Shown here: positions 8,460-17,065 of the stretch, one piece after another
Layout: each line of letters opens with the position of its first letter
Position numbering within the stretch: position 1 is the first letter of the stretch
Assembly: GCF_009908285.1 (NCBI RefSeq)
Contig: NZ_JAAARM010000017.1
Span: 1 to 64,000, forward strand
Length of the DNA: 64,000 nt
Reading direction: 5' to 3'
DNA from: Pseudomonas sp. Fl4BN1
GTDB taxonomy: Bacteria; Pseudomonadota; Gammaproteobacteria; Pseudomonadales; Pseudomonadaceae
Translations under genes and position numbers: made by a program
Notes under the pieces: model-generated
Databases searched by the model: none
What the model was told of the DNA's origin: nothing
The model's input: the letters and a program-made list of their open reading frames with translations, nothing else

Positions 8460-8798
8460 TTACACCAGATCGTTCAGCCGTTGCCAGCGTTTGACGAGCC
8501 TGACCAGTGTGTGGCGGATGGGTTGGCTGAACATTTTACGCGAGGCGTAGAGCAGCACGCTCTCGCACAGGTCGGCATCCAGTGGAAAGCCTTGTTCCAA
8601 CCACCGGGCGGCACATCGCGACCAGTATTCGGAGTCGGACCCCAGGGCGGTCAGCAGTACCTCGCGCAAGGCGATGGGCTCGGGCAGTGGCGGGGCAATA
8701 TTCAGTGCAGCGATGGCGTTGTCGAGGTCGGCTGTCACTGACTCATGGGGCCTTTCCAGCAGTGGCAGCAGCCATACGTAGCTGAAGGGTTGAGTCAT
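8460..8798 (-). CDS. Hypothetical protein
   Basis: Soluble helical protein of 112 residues without a recognised domain, starting MTQPFSYVWLLPLLERPHES. Residues 60-112 (EYWSRCAARWLEQGFPLD, then IRHTLVRLVKRWQRLNDLV) look like amphipathic helices. The start is uncertain: ATGs at 8798, 8810 and 8840 are all in frame and none has a strong ribosome site. Located between the Nudix and GFA genes. Confidence 0.6.
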   Translation of the reverse strand: MTQPFSYVWLLPLLERPHESVTADLDNAIAALNIAPPLPEPIALREVLLTALGSDSEYWSRCAARWLEQGFPLDADLCESVLLYASRKMFSQPIRHTLVRLVKRWQRLNDLV

Positions 8799-8873
8799 CT
8801 TCAGGAGCATCCATTGCGATTGGGGCCGGGCGGCTGGCAAGCCTGGCGCCGCCGTCGGGTTTGCCTGTGGCGA

Positions 8874-9281
8874 TCATTCTAGCTGTGGATAGTGATCGCT
8901 GATCTCATGCCAGCTGGCCTTCATCGCCACGCAGTGGTGTTTCTGCCTGGGGGCTGCAAACGGTGTGTCCAGGGTCGCGATAGCGATGGACATCCAGGTG
9001 GAAAACTCCCCCTGTGCATCCCACCAGAACAGCGAGGAACCACACTGGCAGCAGAACTGGCGCAGCACCCCCGGGGAGGATTCATAGTCCTTGAGCGCCG
9101 CGCTATCGTCGCTGATGCTGACGGTTGCGCGGGGCGCGCTGGCGTAGCTGGCGAAGGCTGCGCCATGGCTCTTCTGGCACTTGCGGCAGTGGCAATGGGT
9201 GACGGCTTTCAGCTCGCCGGACACCCGGTAAGTCACCGCGCCGCACAGGCAACTGCCTTGATGTTGGTTGTGCATGGTCAT
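8874..9281 (-). CDS. GFA family protein (Mss4-like zinc fold)
   Basis: Protein of 135 residues. The cysteines follow the family pattern for structural and catalytic zinc: GSCLCGAV, then THCHCRKCQKSHG, then FCCQCGSSLFWW. The founding member was proposed to help glutathione react with formaldehyde; most relatives have no proven activity. Two in-frame ATGs (9281 and 9275) are equally possible and neither has a strong ribosome site. It is a single-gene unit. Confidence 0.85.
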   Translation of the reverse strand: MTMHNQHQGSCLCGAVTYRVSGELKAVTHCHCRKCQKSHGAAFASYASAPRATVSISDDSAALKDYESSPGVLRQFCCQCGSSLFWWDAQGEFSTWMSIAIATLDTPFAAPRQKHHCVAMKASWHEISDHYPQLE

Positions 9282-9339
9282 GGTTTGCGAATTCACAGGG
9301 CCCGCATGGCGGGGCAATCACCGAAGCGCGATGGGGCAG

Positions 9340-9777
9340 TTACGCCGCCGCTTGCACCTGAATCTGCAACTGGCCATCCACTTCCTTGGTCAGGCCGCTG
9401 GCGACGAACAGTGGCACCAGCAGTTTGTGCAACTCGGGCTCGACAAAATCCTTGACCGTTTCCAGCTCCAGGTTGCCGCTCGCTTGCAACTCGGCCTTGG
9501 TGAAGGACAGCCAGGCTTTCTTCAGCGCCAGCAGGACATCGCTGCCGGCGGTGGAGGCGAAGCGGCGGTTGACCACCCGGCCGGCGAAGTTGAAGGTGTG
9601 CTGGTATTGGTAGCCGCTCTCGTCACCCTGGCTGGCGACGCAACGGCCACAGGCGCAGGGGCCGTCGGCGAAGGCCGCGCGCAGGTAGCTGTTGAAGTCG
9701 ACGATGGGCTTGAGTGCCAGGCGTTTGTCGACCTCGAACAGGTCCCCGGTCATTTTTGCGTCACTACTCAAGGTCAT
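9340..9777 (-). CDS. Hypothetical protein with a CxCxxC cluster
   Basis: Protein of 145 residues; I do not recognise the family. A cysteine cluster, GPCACGRCVAS, sits at about residues 40-50 and could bind a metal. The rest is mixed, with a C-terminal segment ending GQLQIQVQAAA. The ATG at 9777 is favoured because GAGGAAA lies immediately upstream; the open frame to 9840 lacks this. It sits 60 bases downstream of the GFA gene on the same strand. Confidence 0.65.
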   Translation of the reverse strand: MTLSSDAKMTGDLFEVDKRLALKPIVDFNSYLRAAFADGPCACGRCVASQGDESGYQYQHTFNFAGRVVNRRFASTAGSDVLLALKKAWLSFTKAELQASGNLELETVKDFVEPELHKLLVPLFVASGLTKEVDGQLQIQVQAAA

Positions 9778-9973
9778 TTTCCTCAGGGTCAGGCGGTGTA
9801 TTTTCACAGGGCCGCACCATACCAGCCGGATGGGGGGCAAGGGTACTTTTCTGCAGGCTCACTGGGGCTGGACCTGGGTGTTCAGCTGCTAGGATTCAGT
9901 CGGTCTTGACGCGGATACACTGAGCAATAGCGCCTCCGGGCTCTCTCAGGCAATGACCCCACGAGGAACAGCC

Positions 9974-10501
9974 ATGTCGATCTACGCGATGACCGTACCC
10001 TGCTTTGCTCAGATGTTGCGTGCCTTGAACACCCTGCTGTGCAAAGGCGAGGAGCGGGCCCGGGAGCTGGGTTTTGATCCGCAGAACCTGTTGGATGCAC
10101 GGTTGGCACCGGACATGTATGACCTGGCGGCACAGGTGCGTTTCACCTGTACCCAGGCCCGGGAAGCGGTCCAGCGTCTGAGCGGGCTACCGGTGACAGC
10201 ACTGCAAGCACCGGCCAGCATGGCCGAGGCCAAGGCGCTGATCGAACACACCCTGGCGTTTCTTGCTGCTGCGGATCGCCAGGTGATCGAGAGCAGCGGG
10301 CAGCGGGCCGTGGCCATCGCGTTGCCTAATGCCATCACCTTCGATATGAGCGGCGAGGAGTACGCGCTGAACTGGGCCACGCCGCAGTTCTATTTCCATC
10401 TGGTGACGGCCTACAACATCCTGCGGCATAACGGCGTGCCCCTGGGCAAGGCCGAGTACGCGCAGCATATGTTTGCCTACCTGCGCCAGCCGCAGAGTTG
10501 A
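9974..10501 (+). CDS. DUF1993 family protein
   Basis: Protein of 175 residues. It starts MSIYAMTVPCFAQMLRALN at an ATG with GAGGA upstream, and contains the family landmarks DARLAPDMYDLAAQVRF, TFDMSGEEYALNWATPQFY and HLVTAYNILRHNGVPLGK. DUF1993 is a helical family thought to be related to DinB-like bundles; its function is not established. Its stop lies five bases from the end of the convergent GST gene. Confidence 0.9.
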   Translation: MSIYAMTVPCFAQMLRALNTLLCKGEERARELGFDPQNLLDARLAPDMYDLAAQVRFTCTQAREAVQRLSGLPVTALQAPASMAEAKALIEHTLAFLAAADRQVIESSGQRAVAIALPNAITFDMSGEEYALNWATPQFYFHLVTAYNILRHNGVPLGKAEYAQHMFAYLRQPQS

Positions 10502-10506
10502 TTTGA

Positions 10507-11139
10507 CTACAGCGCCGGTCGCGGCAACTTCAGCCACTCCTGGACTGCCGGTCGCTGCCATTGGCGCGCGGCATATTCCACCAGGGCCGGTGGCAGCGGA
10601 TCGCCATTGAGGATCAGGCGGTTGAGCATCAGCGCCAGGTCGACATCGGCGATCGACCACTGGCCGAACAGGTATTCGCGGCCATCCGCCAATAGCTCCT
10701 GGGCGGCCGCGATCAGTTTGCGCGCCGCCGATTCGGCCTGCGGCGACAGCGGCTGGCCCTGGCAGCCATAGAACACCACCAGGGTCGAGCGTTCCTGGCG
10801 GATCGGCAGCAGGTCGCTGCGCAACCAGGCCTGGACCTGGCGCGCCTTGGCCCGTTGTTGTGGGGTGCGCGGGTAGACCGGGATGTCGGGGAACAAGTCT
10901 TCCAGGTATTCACTGATGGCCGAGGATTCGGACAAGGCAAAACCGTCGAGCACCAGGGTCGGCACGCGCTGGGTCTGGGACAGTCGGGTGTACTCGGGCG
11001 CCTGGTTCTCGCACGCTTCAAGGTCCAGGGGCAGCAGTTTAAAGTCGATGGCCTTTTCCCTCAGTACCACGAAGACCGACAGGGCGTAGGGGCTGGTGAA
11101 TTGAGCGTCGACATACAGGCGCGGGCAGGAAGCGGTCAC
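10507..11139 (-). CDS. yfcF: YfcF-like glutathione S-transferase
   Basis: Cytosolic glutathione transferase of 210 residues. The thioredoxin-like N-terminal domain contains FTSPYALSVFVVLREKAI, the conserved cis-proline in TQRVPTLVL, and the glutathione-contacting ALSESSAISEYLED. The helical domain has QVQAWLRSDLLPIRQERST and the capping segment FGQWSIADVDLALMLNRLI, close to E. coli YfcF. The start is GTG at 11139 with GGAG eight bases upstream. YfcF has peroxidase-type activity in E. coli; here that is inferred by resemblance. Confidence 0.85.
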   Translation of the reverse strand: MTASCPRLYVDAQFTSPYALSVFVVLREKAIDFKLLPLDLEACENQAPEYTRLSQTQRVPTLVLDGFALSESSAISEYLEDLFPDIPVYPRTPQQRAKARQVQAWLRSDLLPIRQERSTLVVFYGCQGQPLSPQAESAARKLIAAAQELLADGREYLFGQWSIADVDLALMLNRLILNGDPLPPALVEYAARQWQRPAVQEWLKLPRPAL

Positions 11140-11385
11140 GGCATCATCTCCAGTAGGGGAAGGACACGCTAAGAGATCCAGCGGGATAAATAAAATGCAT
11201 GATTTTCATGCCTGTATTCCTGCTTGGAATACAGGCCCGAGCCGCAGGCAGGCCGCCTGCAGTACGGGTTGTCAGGCCTCAAGGTCGGCGGTTTCGCAGC
11301 CGTTGCCTGGGGTGTCTGGCCACGGCCCTGGAGGCGCTGTTTGTGGCAGTATCCTGGGGAGCCAGCCAGGGAAGGAGCCCCAGAG

Positions 11386-11919
11386 GTGCAATTATTCGAG
11401 ACGCCACGTCTCATCGGTCGTCCCCTGAGCCGTGATGATCTGCCTGTATTGAGCGCAATCCTCAGTGACCCCCAAGTGATGAAGCACTCCTTGCGCGGAG
11501 TCTGTGACCAACAGGCCACTCTCCAGTTCATCGACTGGTGCCTGGCGTGCTACGCCGAGCATGGAATGGGCCCTTGGGCCCTGGTGGAGAAGGTCAGTGG
11601 CGAGCTGGTGGGATTCTGTGGGGTTGGGCCGGAGCAGTTGGATGGGGTGCAAGAGGCCAACCTGGGCTATCGCCTGGCCAGGCGTTTCTGGAACCAGGGG
11701 CTGGCGTCGCAAGCGGTTCGAGGGGTACTGGGCTTGGTGTTCGGCCAGCGGCACCTGGCCTCGGTCGTGGTGATTATCGAACCGGCCCATGGCGCTTCCC
11801 TGCGGGTGGCGGAGAAAGCCGGGTTCTGCGAGTACCAGGTGATGCAGTTTCATCAGCGGCCGGTGCGCCTGTACCGGATGACTGGCCAGCAGTGGCAGGC
11901 ACTTTGCCTTGATCAATAA
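11386..11919 (+). CDS. GNAT N-acetyltransferase
   Basis: Acetyltransferase of 177 residues. The GTG at 11386 is chosen because GGAG lies eight bases upstream and it begins the family opening QLFETPRLIGRPL; the frame is open to 11224 but the earlier part is not protein-like. The cofactor region is ARRFWNQGLASQAVRGVLGL, followed by IEPAHGASLRVAEKAGF. Closest to RimJ/RimL-type enzymes. Substrate unknown; no partner gene is obvious. Confidence 0.8.
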   Translation: MQLFETPRLIGRPLSRDDLPVLSAILSDPQVMKHSLRGVCDQQATLQFIDWCLACYAEHGMGPWALVEKVSGELVGFCGVGPEQLDGVQEANLGYRLARRFWNQGLASQAVRGVLGLVFGQRHLASVVVIIEPAHGASLRVAEKAGFCEYQVMQFHQRPVRLYRMTGQQWQALCLDQ

Positions 11920-11994
11920 GGCAATTTGCTGGCCCCGCACCGGCGGAAACATCGGCAAAATCACTTTATTTTCAGGTGGTTAGGTGTCCGATAA

Positions 11995-12324
11995 ATGCGC
12001 CATGTGTTGATTACGCTGACTTCGTTTGCCCTGCTGGGTGGGGTGGGAGCGGCCCAGGCCAGGGAGTTGCTGGCCAATGACCGCTATGTCTGCAGTTGGG
12101 GTGCGGGGACTGCTGCCCGGGCCCAGGAGCTGAAGTTGTCCGGGGTGTCGCTGTATGCGGCGCGGCAGAAGATTCAGGCCTACAAGTTCAACAAGGGCTG
12201 GATGCGCATGATGGCCTTGGGGATCACTGAGCAGACCTACGACAGTGGCTCGCGGATCAAGCCCGAGGTGTTGCGCAAAAGCTTCTACGAGGATTGCGTT
12301 CGGTACAAGTTGGCCCGTCGGTAA
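11995..12324 (+). CDS. Small exported protein of unknown function
   Basis: Protein of 109 residues with a signal peptide: MRHVLITLTSFALLGGVG, then cleavage after AQA. The mature part contains two cysteines (YVCSWGAG and YEDCVRYKLARR) that could form a disulfide, and is basic at its end. No family recognised. The ATG at 11995 lacks a strong ribosome site. A small ORF with a good ribosome site follows 13 bases downstream. Confidence 0.65.
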   Translation: MRHVLITLTSFALLGGVGAAQARELLANDRYVCSWGAGTAARAQELKLSGVSLYAARQKIQAYKFNKGWMRMMALGITEQTYDSGSRIKPEVLRKSFYEDCVRYKLARR

Positions 12325-12337
12325 TCCAGGAGAACCC

Positions 12338-12505
12338 ATGCCTTCTCACGCGGACTTCATGCGCCAGACCGGATCTGTCGGCCTATCTGTTATTCCCGGG
12401 CCGACATTCAACACCCTGCGCCGGGCGCAAGGGGCGCAGAGCATCCGGATCGGGGTCCAGTACTATGCTGAAGAGGGGAGAACCACTCGCCGGTTTTTCA
12501 TCTGA
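12338..12505 (+). CDS. Small ORF, 55 residues, possible gene
   Basis: Open frame of 55 codons starting at an ATG with AGGAG five bases upstream, 13 bases after the exported-protein gene. It begins MPSHADFMRQTGSVGLSV and ends VQYYAEEGRTTRRFFI. Support is the ribosome site and position only; I know no relative. Confidence 0.35.
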   Translation: MPSHADFMRQTGSVGLSVIPGPTFNTLRRAQGAQSIRIGVQYYAEEGRTTRRFFI

Positions 12506-12632
12506 TCCGTATTTTTCTTGCTTATCTGCCTATGTAATCAGAACAGCCAAGGTTCGAAAATGGCGCGCCCACTTGGTCTCCCGGCTGGAGACCTGGTCCG
12601 CTGCACCGCAAACCTAATGTTCAGGAGGCCTG

Positions 12633-12716
12633 ATGACTAAGATGGCGTTTTTCTTGTTTGGATTTTTAGCCTTGACCGTCGCAATCGGTGCGCTTGCTAC
12701 TATCTCTCCAACCTAG
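12633..12716 (+). CDS. 27-residue single-span membrane peptide
   Basis: Very short gene preceded by the near-perfect ribosome site AGGAGG four bases before its ATG. It encodes MTKMAFFLFGFLALTV and a further eleven residues ending ATISPT: one transmembrane helix with a short basic N-terminus. Bacterial peptides of this size often act as accessory subunits of membrane complexes (CydX and KdpF are examples of the class, not claimed relatives). It stands alone, about 85 bases from the end of the convergent EamA gene. Confidence 0.55.
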   Translation: MTKMAFFLFGFLALTVAIGALATISPT

Positions 12717-12800
12717 TTCCCGGGACCGTTCACGGTTCTTGCTGCACCTCCCCACCGTATTCAGTGGCAGGCCTGATGACCGCTGCCACTGCCTTGACCT

Positions 12801-13697
12801 TCACTTGGCAAACTTTCGCGCCCCGGCCACGCACAGGATCACTGCCACAGTGACCCCGAGCAGGCCCAGGCTGACCTGTTCATGCAGCAGGCCCGCCGCC
12901 AGGGCCAGGCCGAAAAATGGCTGCAGCAGTTGCAATTGCCCGACCGCAGCAATCCCGCCCTGGGCCAGCCCGCGATACCAGAAGACAAAGCCGATCAGCA
13001 TGCTGAACAGCGAGACGTAGCCGAGGCTGATCCAGGCCGGCAGGCTGATGCCGCTGAAGGTCGGCGGGGCACTGAGCAGGGCCAGTGCGGCGATGATCGG
13101 CAATGACAATACCAGGGCCCAGGAGATCACTTGCCAGCCACCCAGGGTCCGCGACAGCTTGGCGCCTTCGGCATAACCCAGGCCGCAGGCCAGTATGGCC
13201 AGGAGCATCAGCAGGTCGCCCTTGGGCGACGCGGTGAGGCCTTGGGACAGCGCATAACCCACCACCAGCAGGCTGCCCAGTATCGAGAACAGCCAGAACT
13301 CCGGGCGTGGACGCTCACCGCCGCGCAACACGCCGAACGCTGCCGTGGCCAGGGGCAGCAGGCCGACAAATACGATGGAGTGGGCCGAGGTCACGTACTG
13401 CAGGGCCAGGGCGGTCAGCAGCGGAAAGCCCAGGACCACGCCGAGGGCGACGATGGCTAGAGGCAGCAACTGCTGCTTGCTCGGACGCCGCTCCTTGAAC
13501 AGCAGCAGAATGCACAGGGCCAGGACCCCGGCAATGGTTGCCCGGGCCATGGTGAGGAACAGTGGATCGAATTCCAGCACCGCGACCCGGGTCGCCGGTA
13601 GCGAGCCGCTGAAGATCAGCACCCCGATAAAGCCGTTGAGCCAGCCGCGGGTGGTGTTTTCCAGCACAGGGGACTGCAGGTTCGATGTCTGTTCCAT
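12801..13697 (-). CDS. EamA/DMT family metabolite exporter
   Basis: Inner-membrane transporter of 298 residues with about ten hydrophobic helices arranged as two EamA repeats; the first contains FIGVLIFSGSLPATRVAV, the second ALVLSLPIIAALALLS and YVSLFSMLIGFVFWYRGLA. The family exports amino acids, purines or other metabolites. It is divergent from a MocR-type regulator 106 bases away, the common arrangement in which a PLP-binding regulator controls the transporter, so a vitamin B6- or amino-acid-related signal is a reasonable guess. Confidence 0.85.
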   Translation of the reverse strand: MEQTSNLQSPVLENTTRGWLNGFIGVLIFSGSLPATRVAVLEFDPLFLTMARATIAGVLALCILLLFKERRPSKQQLLPLAIVALGVVLGFPLLTALALQYVTSAHSIVFVGLLPLATAAFGVLRGGERPRPEFWLFSILGSLLVVGYALSQGLTASPKGDLLMLLAILACGLGYAEGAKLSRTLGGWQVISWALVLSLPIIAALALLSAPPTFSGISLPAWISLGYVSLFSMLIGFVFWYRGLAQGGIAAVGQLQLLQPFFGLALAAGLLHEQVSLGLLGVTVAVILCVAGARKFAK

Positions 13698-13786
13698 TCA
13701 GGGGGTGCTCACTGCTGTTGGCGGGGCCGGTCCGTGGCCAATGCGACGAACCTTGCGTTGAGCGCATCCTAGGATTGAAAATCAGC

Positions 13787-13802
13787 ACAATCAAAAAATT
13801 GT
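13787..13802 (+). promoter_or_regulatory. Inverted repeat abutting the MocR start
   Basis: Perfect 5-base arms ACAAT and ATTGT separated by six bases end one base before the MocR ATG. A second AT-rich repeat, GATTGAAAATC, lies about 15 bases upstream. They are the best candidate operators in the divergent intergenic space; binding is inference. Confidence 0.35.
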
Positions 13803-13803
13803 C

Positions 13804-15153
13804 ATGGATACAGCGCCTATGGCCCGCGCCCGCTACAAACAGTTGGTCGACACGTTTGCCGCCGACATCCGTGCCGGTGTCCTGGCCCCCGGCACCCGTC
13901 TGCCGACGCATCGCGAGCTGGCGGCCAACCACGGCCTGGCGCTGGTGACGGCTTCGCGGGTGTATGCCGAGTTGGAAGCCATGGGCCTGGTCAGCGGCGA
14001 AGCCGGGCGTGGCACCTTTGTCCGGGAGACCGCCTTGCCGCCTGGACAGGGGGTGGACCAGCAAGTCACGGCGGCCGGCACCCTGGACCTGAACTTCAAC
14101 TACCCGGCCTTGCCCGGGCAGGCGCAATTATTGCGTGGTGCACTGCGCCAACTGGCGTCTTCCGGGGACCTGGAAGCCTTGCTGCGCTACCAGCCGCACG
14201 CCGGACGCCCCCATGAACGGGCCTTGGTGGCCCGGCATCTGGCCTGTCGCGGGCTGACGGTGGAAGGCGCGCAAGTGCTGATGGTCAGCGGCGCCCAGCA
14301 CGGGCTGGCGACCACGGTGATGGCGCTGCTCAAGCCCGGTGACGTGGTGGCCACCGATGCCTTGACCTACCCCGGATTCAAAGTAGTGGCCGACGCTCAT
14401 GGCGTGGAGCTGCTGGCCATTCCGCTGACCCACCAGGGCCCGGATCTGGATGCCTTCGAGCGTCTGTGCCGGCATCGGCGGGTGAGGGCGGTGTACGCCA
14501 TGCCGACCCTGCACAACCCCATGGGCTGGGTGCTGGACCTGGCCTGGCGTGAGCGGCTGGTGGCGATCGCCCGGGCGCATCGGCTGCTGATCATCGAGGA
14601 TGGGGCCTACGCATTTCTCGCAGAGGATCCGCCGGTGCCCCTGGCGGCATTGGCGCCGGAGGCCACGGTCTATGTGTCCGGATTCTCCAAGAGCGTGGCC
14701 ACCGGCCTGCGGGTCGGTTATGTGGTCGCACCGCTGGCCTGGGTGCCGCTGCTCGAACGCTCGATCCGCAGCACCACCTGGAACACTCCCGGGGTGATGA
14801 CGGCCATGGCCTGCGCCTGGATCGAGGACGGCACCGTGGCCCGCCTGGAACAGCAGAAACGCGAGGACGCCAGCCAGCGCCAGGCACTGGCCCGGGAGTT
14901 ACTGGGTGGATTGGAGCAGATCAGCCACCCCAGCTCGTACTTCCTCTGGCTGCCGTTGCCCGAGGAAGTGCGCGCCGATCAGGTGGCCATGGCGCTGCTG
15001 CGCGAGAACGTCGCGGTGTCCACCGCCGAGCCGTTTGTCAGCGCCGCTCCGGTGCCCCACGCCATCCGCCTGGCGCTGGGCTCGGTGGACATGGACGGTT
15101 TGCGCGAGGCCTTGATCAAGGTCCGGCAAGTGATCGCCCACTACGCCTATTGA
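13804..15153 (+). CDS. MocR-type regulator (GntR winged helix + aminotransferase fold)
   Basis: Regulator of 449 residues. The first 70 residues are a GntR helix-turn-helix (GTRLPTHRELAANHGLALVT, then GRGTFVRE). The rest is a fold-type I aminotransferase domain with HNPMGWVLD, the aspartate of IIEDGAYAFL and the PLP-anchoring lysine in SGFSKSVATGLRVGY. Such proteins bind pyridoxal phosphate and usually regulate a neighbouring gene, here the divergent EamA exporter. No ribosome site precedes the ATG at 13804, nor the in-frame ATG at 13819, so leaderless translation or weak initiation is possible. Confidence 0.88.
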   Translation: MDTAPMARARYKQLVDTFAADIRAGVLAPGTRLPTHRELAANHGLALVTASRVYAELEAMGLVSGEAGRGTFVRETALPPGQGVDQQVTAAGTLDLNFNYPALPGQAQLLRGALRQLASSGDLEALLRYQPHAGRPHERALVARHLACRGLTVEGAQVLMVSGAQHGLATTVMALLKPGDVVATDALTYPGFKVVADAHGVELLAIPLTHQGPDLDAFERLCRHRRVRAVYAMPTLHNPMGWVLDLAWRERLVAIARAHRLLIIEDGAYAFLAEDPPVPLAALAPEATVYVSGFSKSVATGLRVGYVVAPLAWVPLLERSIRSTTWNTPGVMTAMACAWIEDGTVARLEQQKREDASQRQALARELLGGLEQISHPSSYFLWLPLPEEVRADQVAMALLRENVAVSTAEPFVSAAPVPHAIRLALGSVDMDGLREALIKVRQVIAHYAY

Positions 15154-15190
15154 CGCGGTAGCGCTGGCCGCGCAGAGCTAGCCGCTGTGG

Positions 15191-16819
15191 CTACAGCTTG
15201 AAGCGGGTCACCAGGCCGTTCAGGTCCACTGCCAGCCGCGCCAGTTCCTGGCTGGCGGCGTTGCTCTGATTGGCCCCGGCCGAGGTCTGGGTCGACAGGT
15301 CGCGGATATTGATCAGGTTGCGGTCCACTTCCCGGGCCACTTGGGCCTGTTCTTCACTGGCGCTGGCGATCACCAGGTTGCGCTCATTGATCATGGTGAT
15401 GGCCTGGGTGATCTGGTCCAGGGCCAGCCCCGAGGCGCGGGCAGCTTCCAGGGTCAGGTGCGCCCGTTCGTTGCTGGTGCGCATGGCGCTGACCGCACCT
15501 TCGGTGCCTTCCTCGATGGTGTTGATCATGCTTTCGATTTCCTGGGTCGACTGCTGGGTGCGATGGGCCAGGGCCCGCACTTCGTCGGCGACCACGGCAA
15601 AGCCACGTCCGGCATCCCCGGCCCGGGCCGCCTCGATGGCGGCATTCAGCGCCAGCAGGTTGGTCTGCTCGGCAATCGAGCGGATCACTTCCAGGACCTG
15701 GCCGATGTTGCGCACGTCCACCGCCAGGTGCTCGACCCGCTCGCAGGTCTGGGTCACGTCTGCGGCCAGTTGGCCGATGGAGTCGACGGTGTGTTGTACC
15801 TGCTCGCGGCCGTGATGGGCGGTACGGTCGGTTTCCTGGGAGGCTTGCGAGGTGCTGACGGCGTTGCGCGCCACTTCTTCCACGGCGGCGGTCATCTCGT
15901 TGACGGCGGTGGCTGCCTGTTCCACTTCATTGCTTTGCTGGTGCAGGGTCTGGCTGGAGTGGTCGGTAACCGTTTGCAGTTCCTCGGCGGCCGAGGCCAG
16001 TTGATTGGAGGAGTCGGCGATCCGCTGCAGGGTGGTGCGCAGGCTGTCCTGCATGGTTTGCAGGGCCTGCAACAGGCGCGCCGGTTCATCCTTGCCGCTG
16101 ACGGCGATGGTCTGGCCCAGGTCGCCGCTGGCGATGGTTTCGGCCACGCTCACCGCTTGGCCCAGAGGGCGCACGATGCTGCGGGTCAGCAGGACTGCCA
16201 GGGCGATGGTCAAGGCCACCACGATCAGCATCATCAGCAGGACCATGCCAATGGCGCCCTGGAACACCTGGTTGCTTTGCGCCGCCGCAGCGACCCCGCC
16301 GCGGGTGTTGATGTCGATGATGCTCAGCAGTTCCTTGAGCATGGTATCGGCATTGGCCAGGAACGGGCCGCCGTCGACGATGTCGATCGCCGCTTCCTTG
16401 TGGCCCTGGCGTACCTGCTCGACCACCTGATGCTGGTCCTTGATGTACAGCGCCTTGGCACTGACATAACGCTCGTAGGCCGCGCGCTCTTCAGGCTCGC
16501 TGATGAGCTTTTCGTAGGTGGCTTGCTGCTGGTTGAGCTGTTCGTCGAGCTGGCTGACACGCGATAGCAACGCCTGGACATCGTTGCTATCGCGTACCAC
16601 CAGCATGCGCAGGGTAATGGTGCGGATCTGGGTGCTGGTCAGGGCCACGGCGTTGGCGGCCACGATCGACGGCTGCCAGTTCTGGTCGACCTCAAGGGAC
16701 TGCTGGTTCATGCGCTGCATTTCCAGCAACGAGAAGCCCCCCAGTCCCAGTGCCAGTAGGGCGATCAGGGCAAAACTCAACCCTGCGCGGCGGGAAATGT
16801 TCATCGTTCTCAAGAGCAT
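15191..16819 (-). CDS. Methyl-accepting chemotaxis protein
   Basis: Chemoreceptor of 542 residues. A first membrane helix (AGLSFALIALLALGLGGFS) precedes a periplasmic four-helix-bundle sensor of about 160 residues, a second helix (IGMVLLMMLIVVALTIALAV) leads to a HAMP domain (LTRSIVRPLGQAVSVAETI), and the cytoplasmic coiled coil has the hairpin tip IAEQTNLLALNAAIEAARAG and GRGFAVVADEVRALA. The ATG at 16819 has AAGGA upstream; the one at 16804 is also possible. Ligand unknown: the sensor type is shared by receptors for organic acids and amino acids. No che genes adjoin it. Confidence 0.95.
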   Translation of the reverse strand: MLLRTMNISRRAGLSFALIALLALGLGGFSLLEMQRMNQQSLEVDQNWQPSIVAANAVALTSTQIRTITLRMLVVRDSNDVQALLSRVSQLDEQLNQQQATYEKLISEPEERAAYERYVSAKALYIKDQHQVVEQVRQGHKEAAIDIVDGGPFLANADTMLKELLSIIDINTRGGVAAAAQSNQVFQGAIGMVLLMMLIVVALTIALAVLLTRSIVRPLGQAVSVAETIASGDLGQTIAVSGKDEPARLLQALQTMQDSLRTTLQRIADSSNQLASAAEELQTVTDHSSQTLHQQSNEVEQAATAVNEMTAAVEEVARNAVSTSQASQETDRTAHHGREQVQHTVDSIGQLAADVTQTCERVEHLAVDVRNIGQVLEVIRSIAEQTNLLALNAAIEAARAGDAGRGFAVVADEVRALAHRTQQSTQEIESMINTIEEGTEGAVSAMRTSNERAHLTLEAARASGLALDQITQAITMINERNLVIASASEEQAQVAREVDRNLINIRDLSTQTSAGANQSNAASQELARLAVDLNGLVTRFKL

Positions 16820-17065
16820 GACGGTGTTCCTTGTGGCGGCAAAAAGTCCAACCGGCGATAGCGATCGCGGTTTGCATCAGTGCGGCGCGCTGTGGAGCAG
16901 GCTCCATGGCGCCATCGGTCTTTTGCACACAAGGCAGGCGGGAGGCGCATCTAGGCGGCGCCTTTATCGAGGGTTATCCAGCGTCGGAGGGGCGCACGAC
17001 CCCTGACTGAAAACCCGACAATGATAGCATAATGACATCCGTCGCGGGTGTCTGGATGACAGGTT

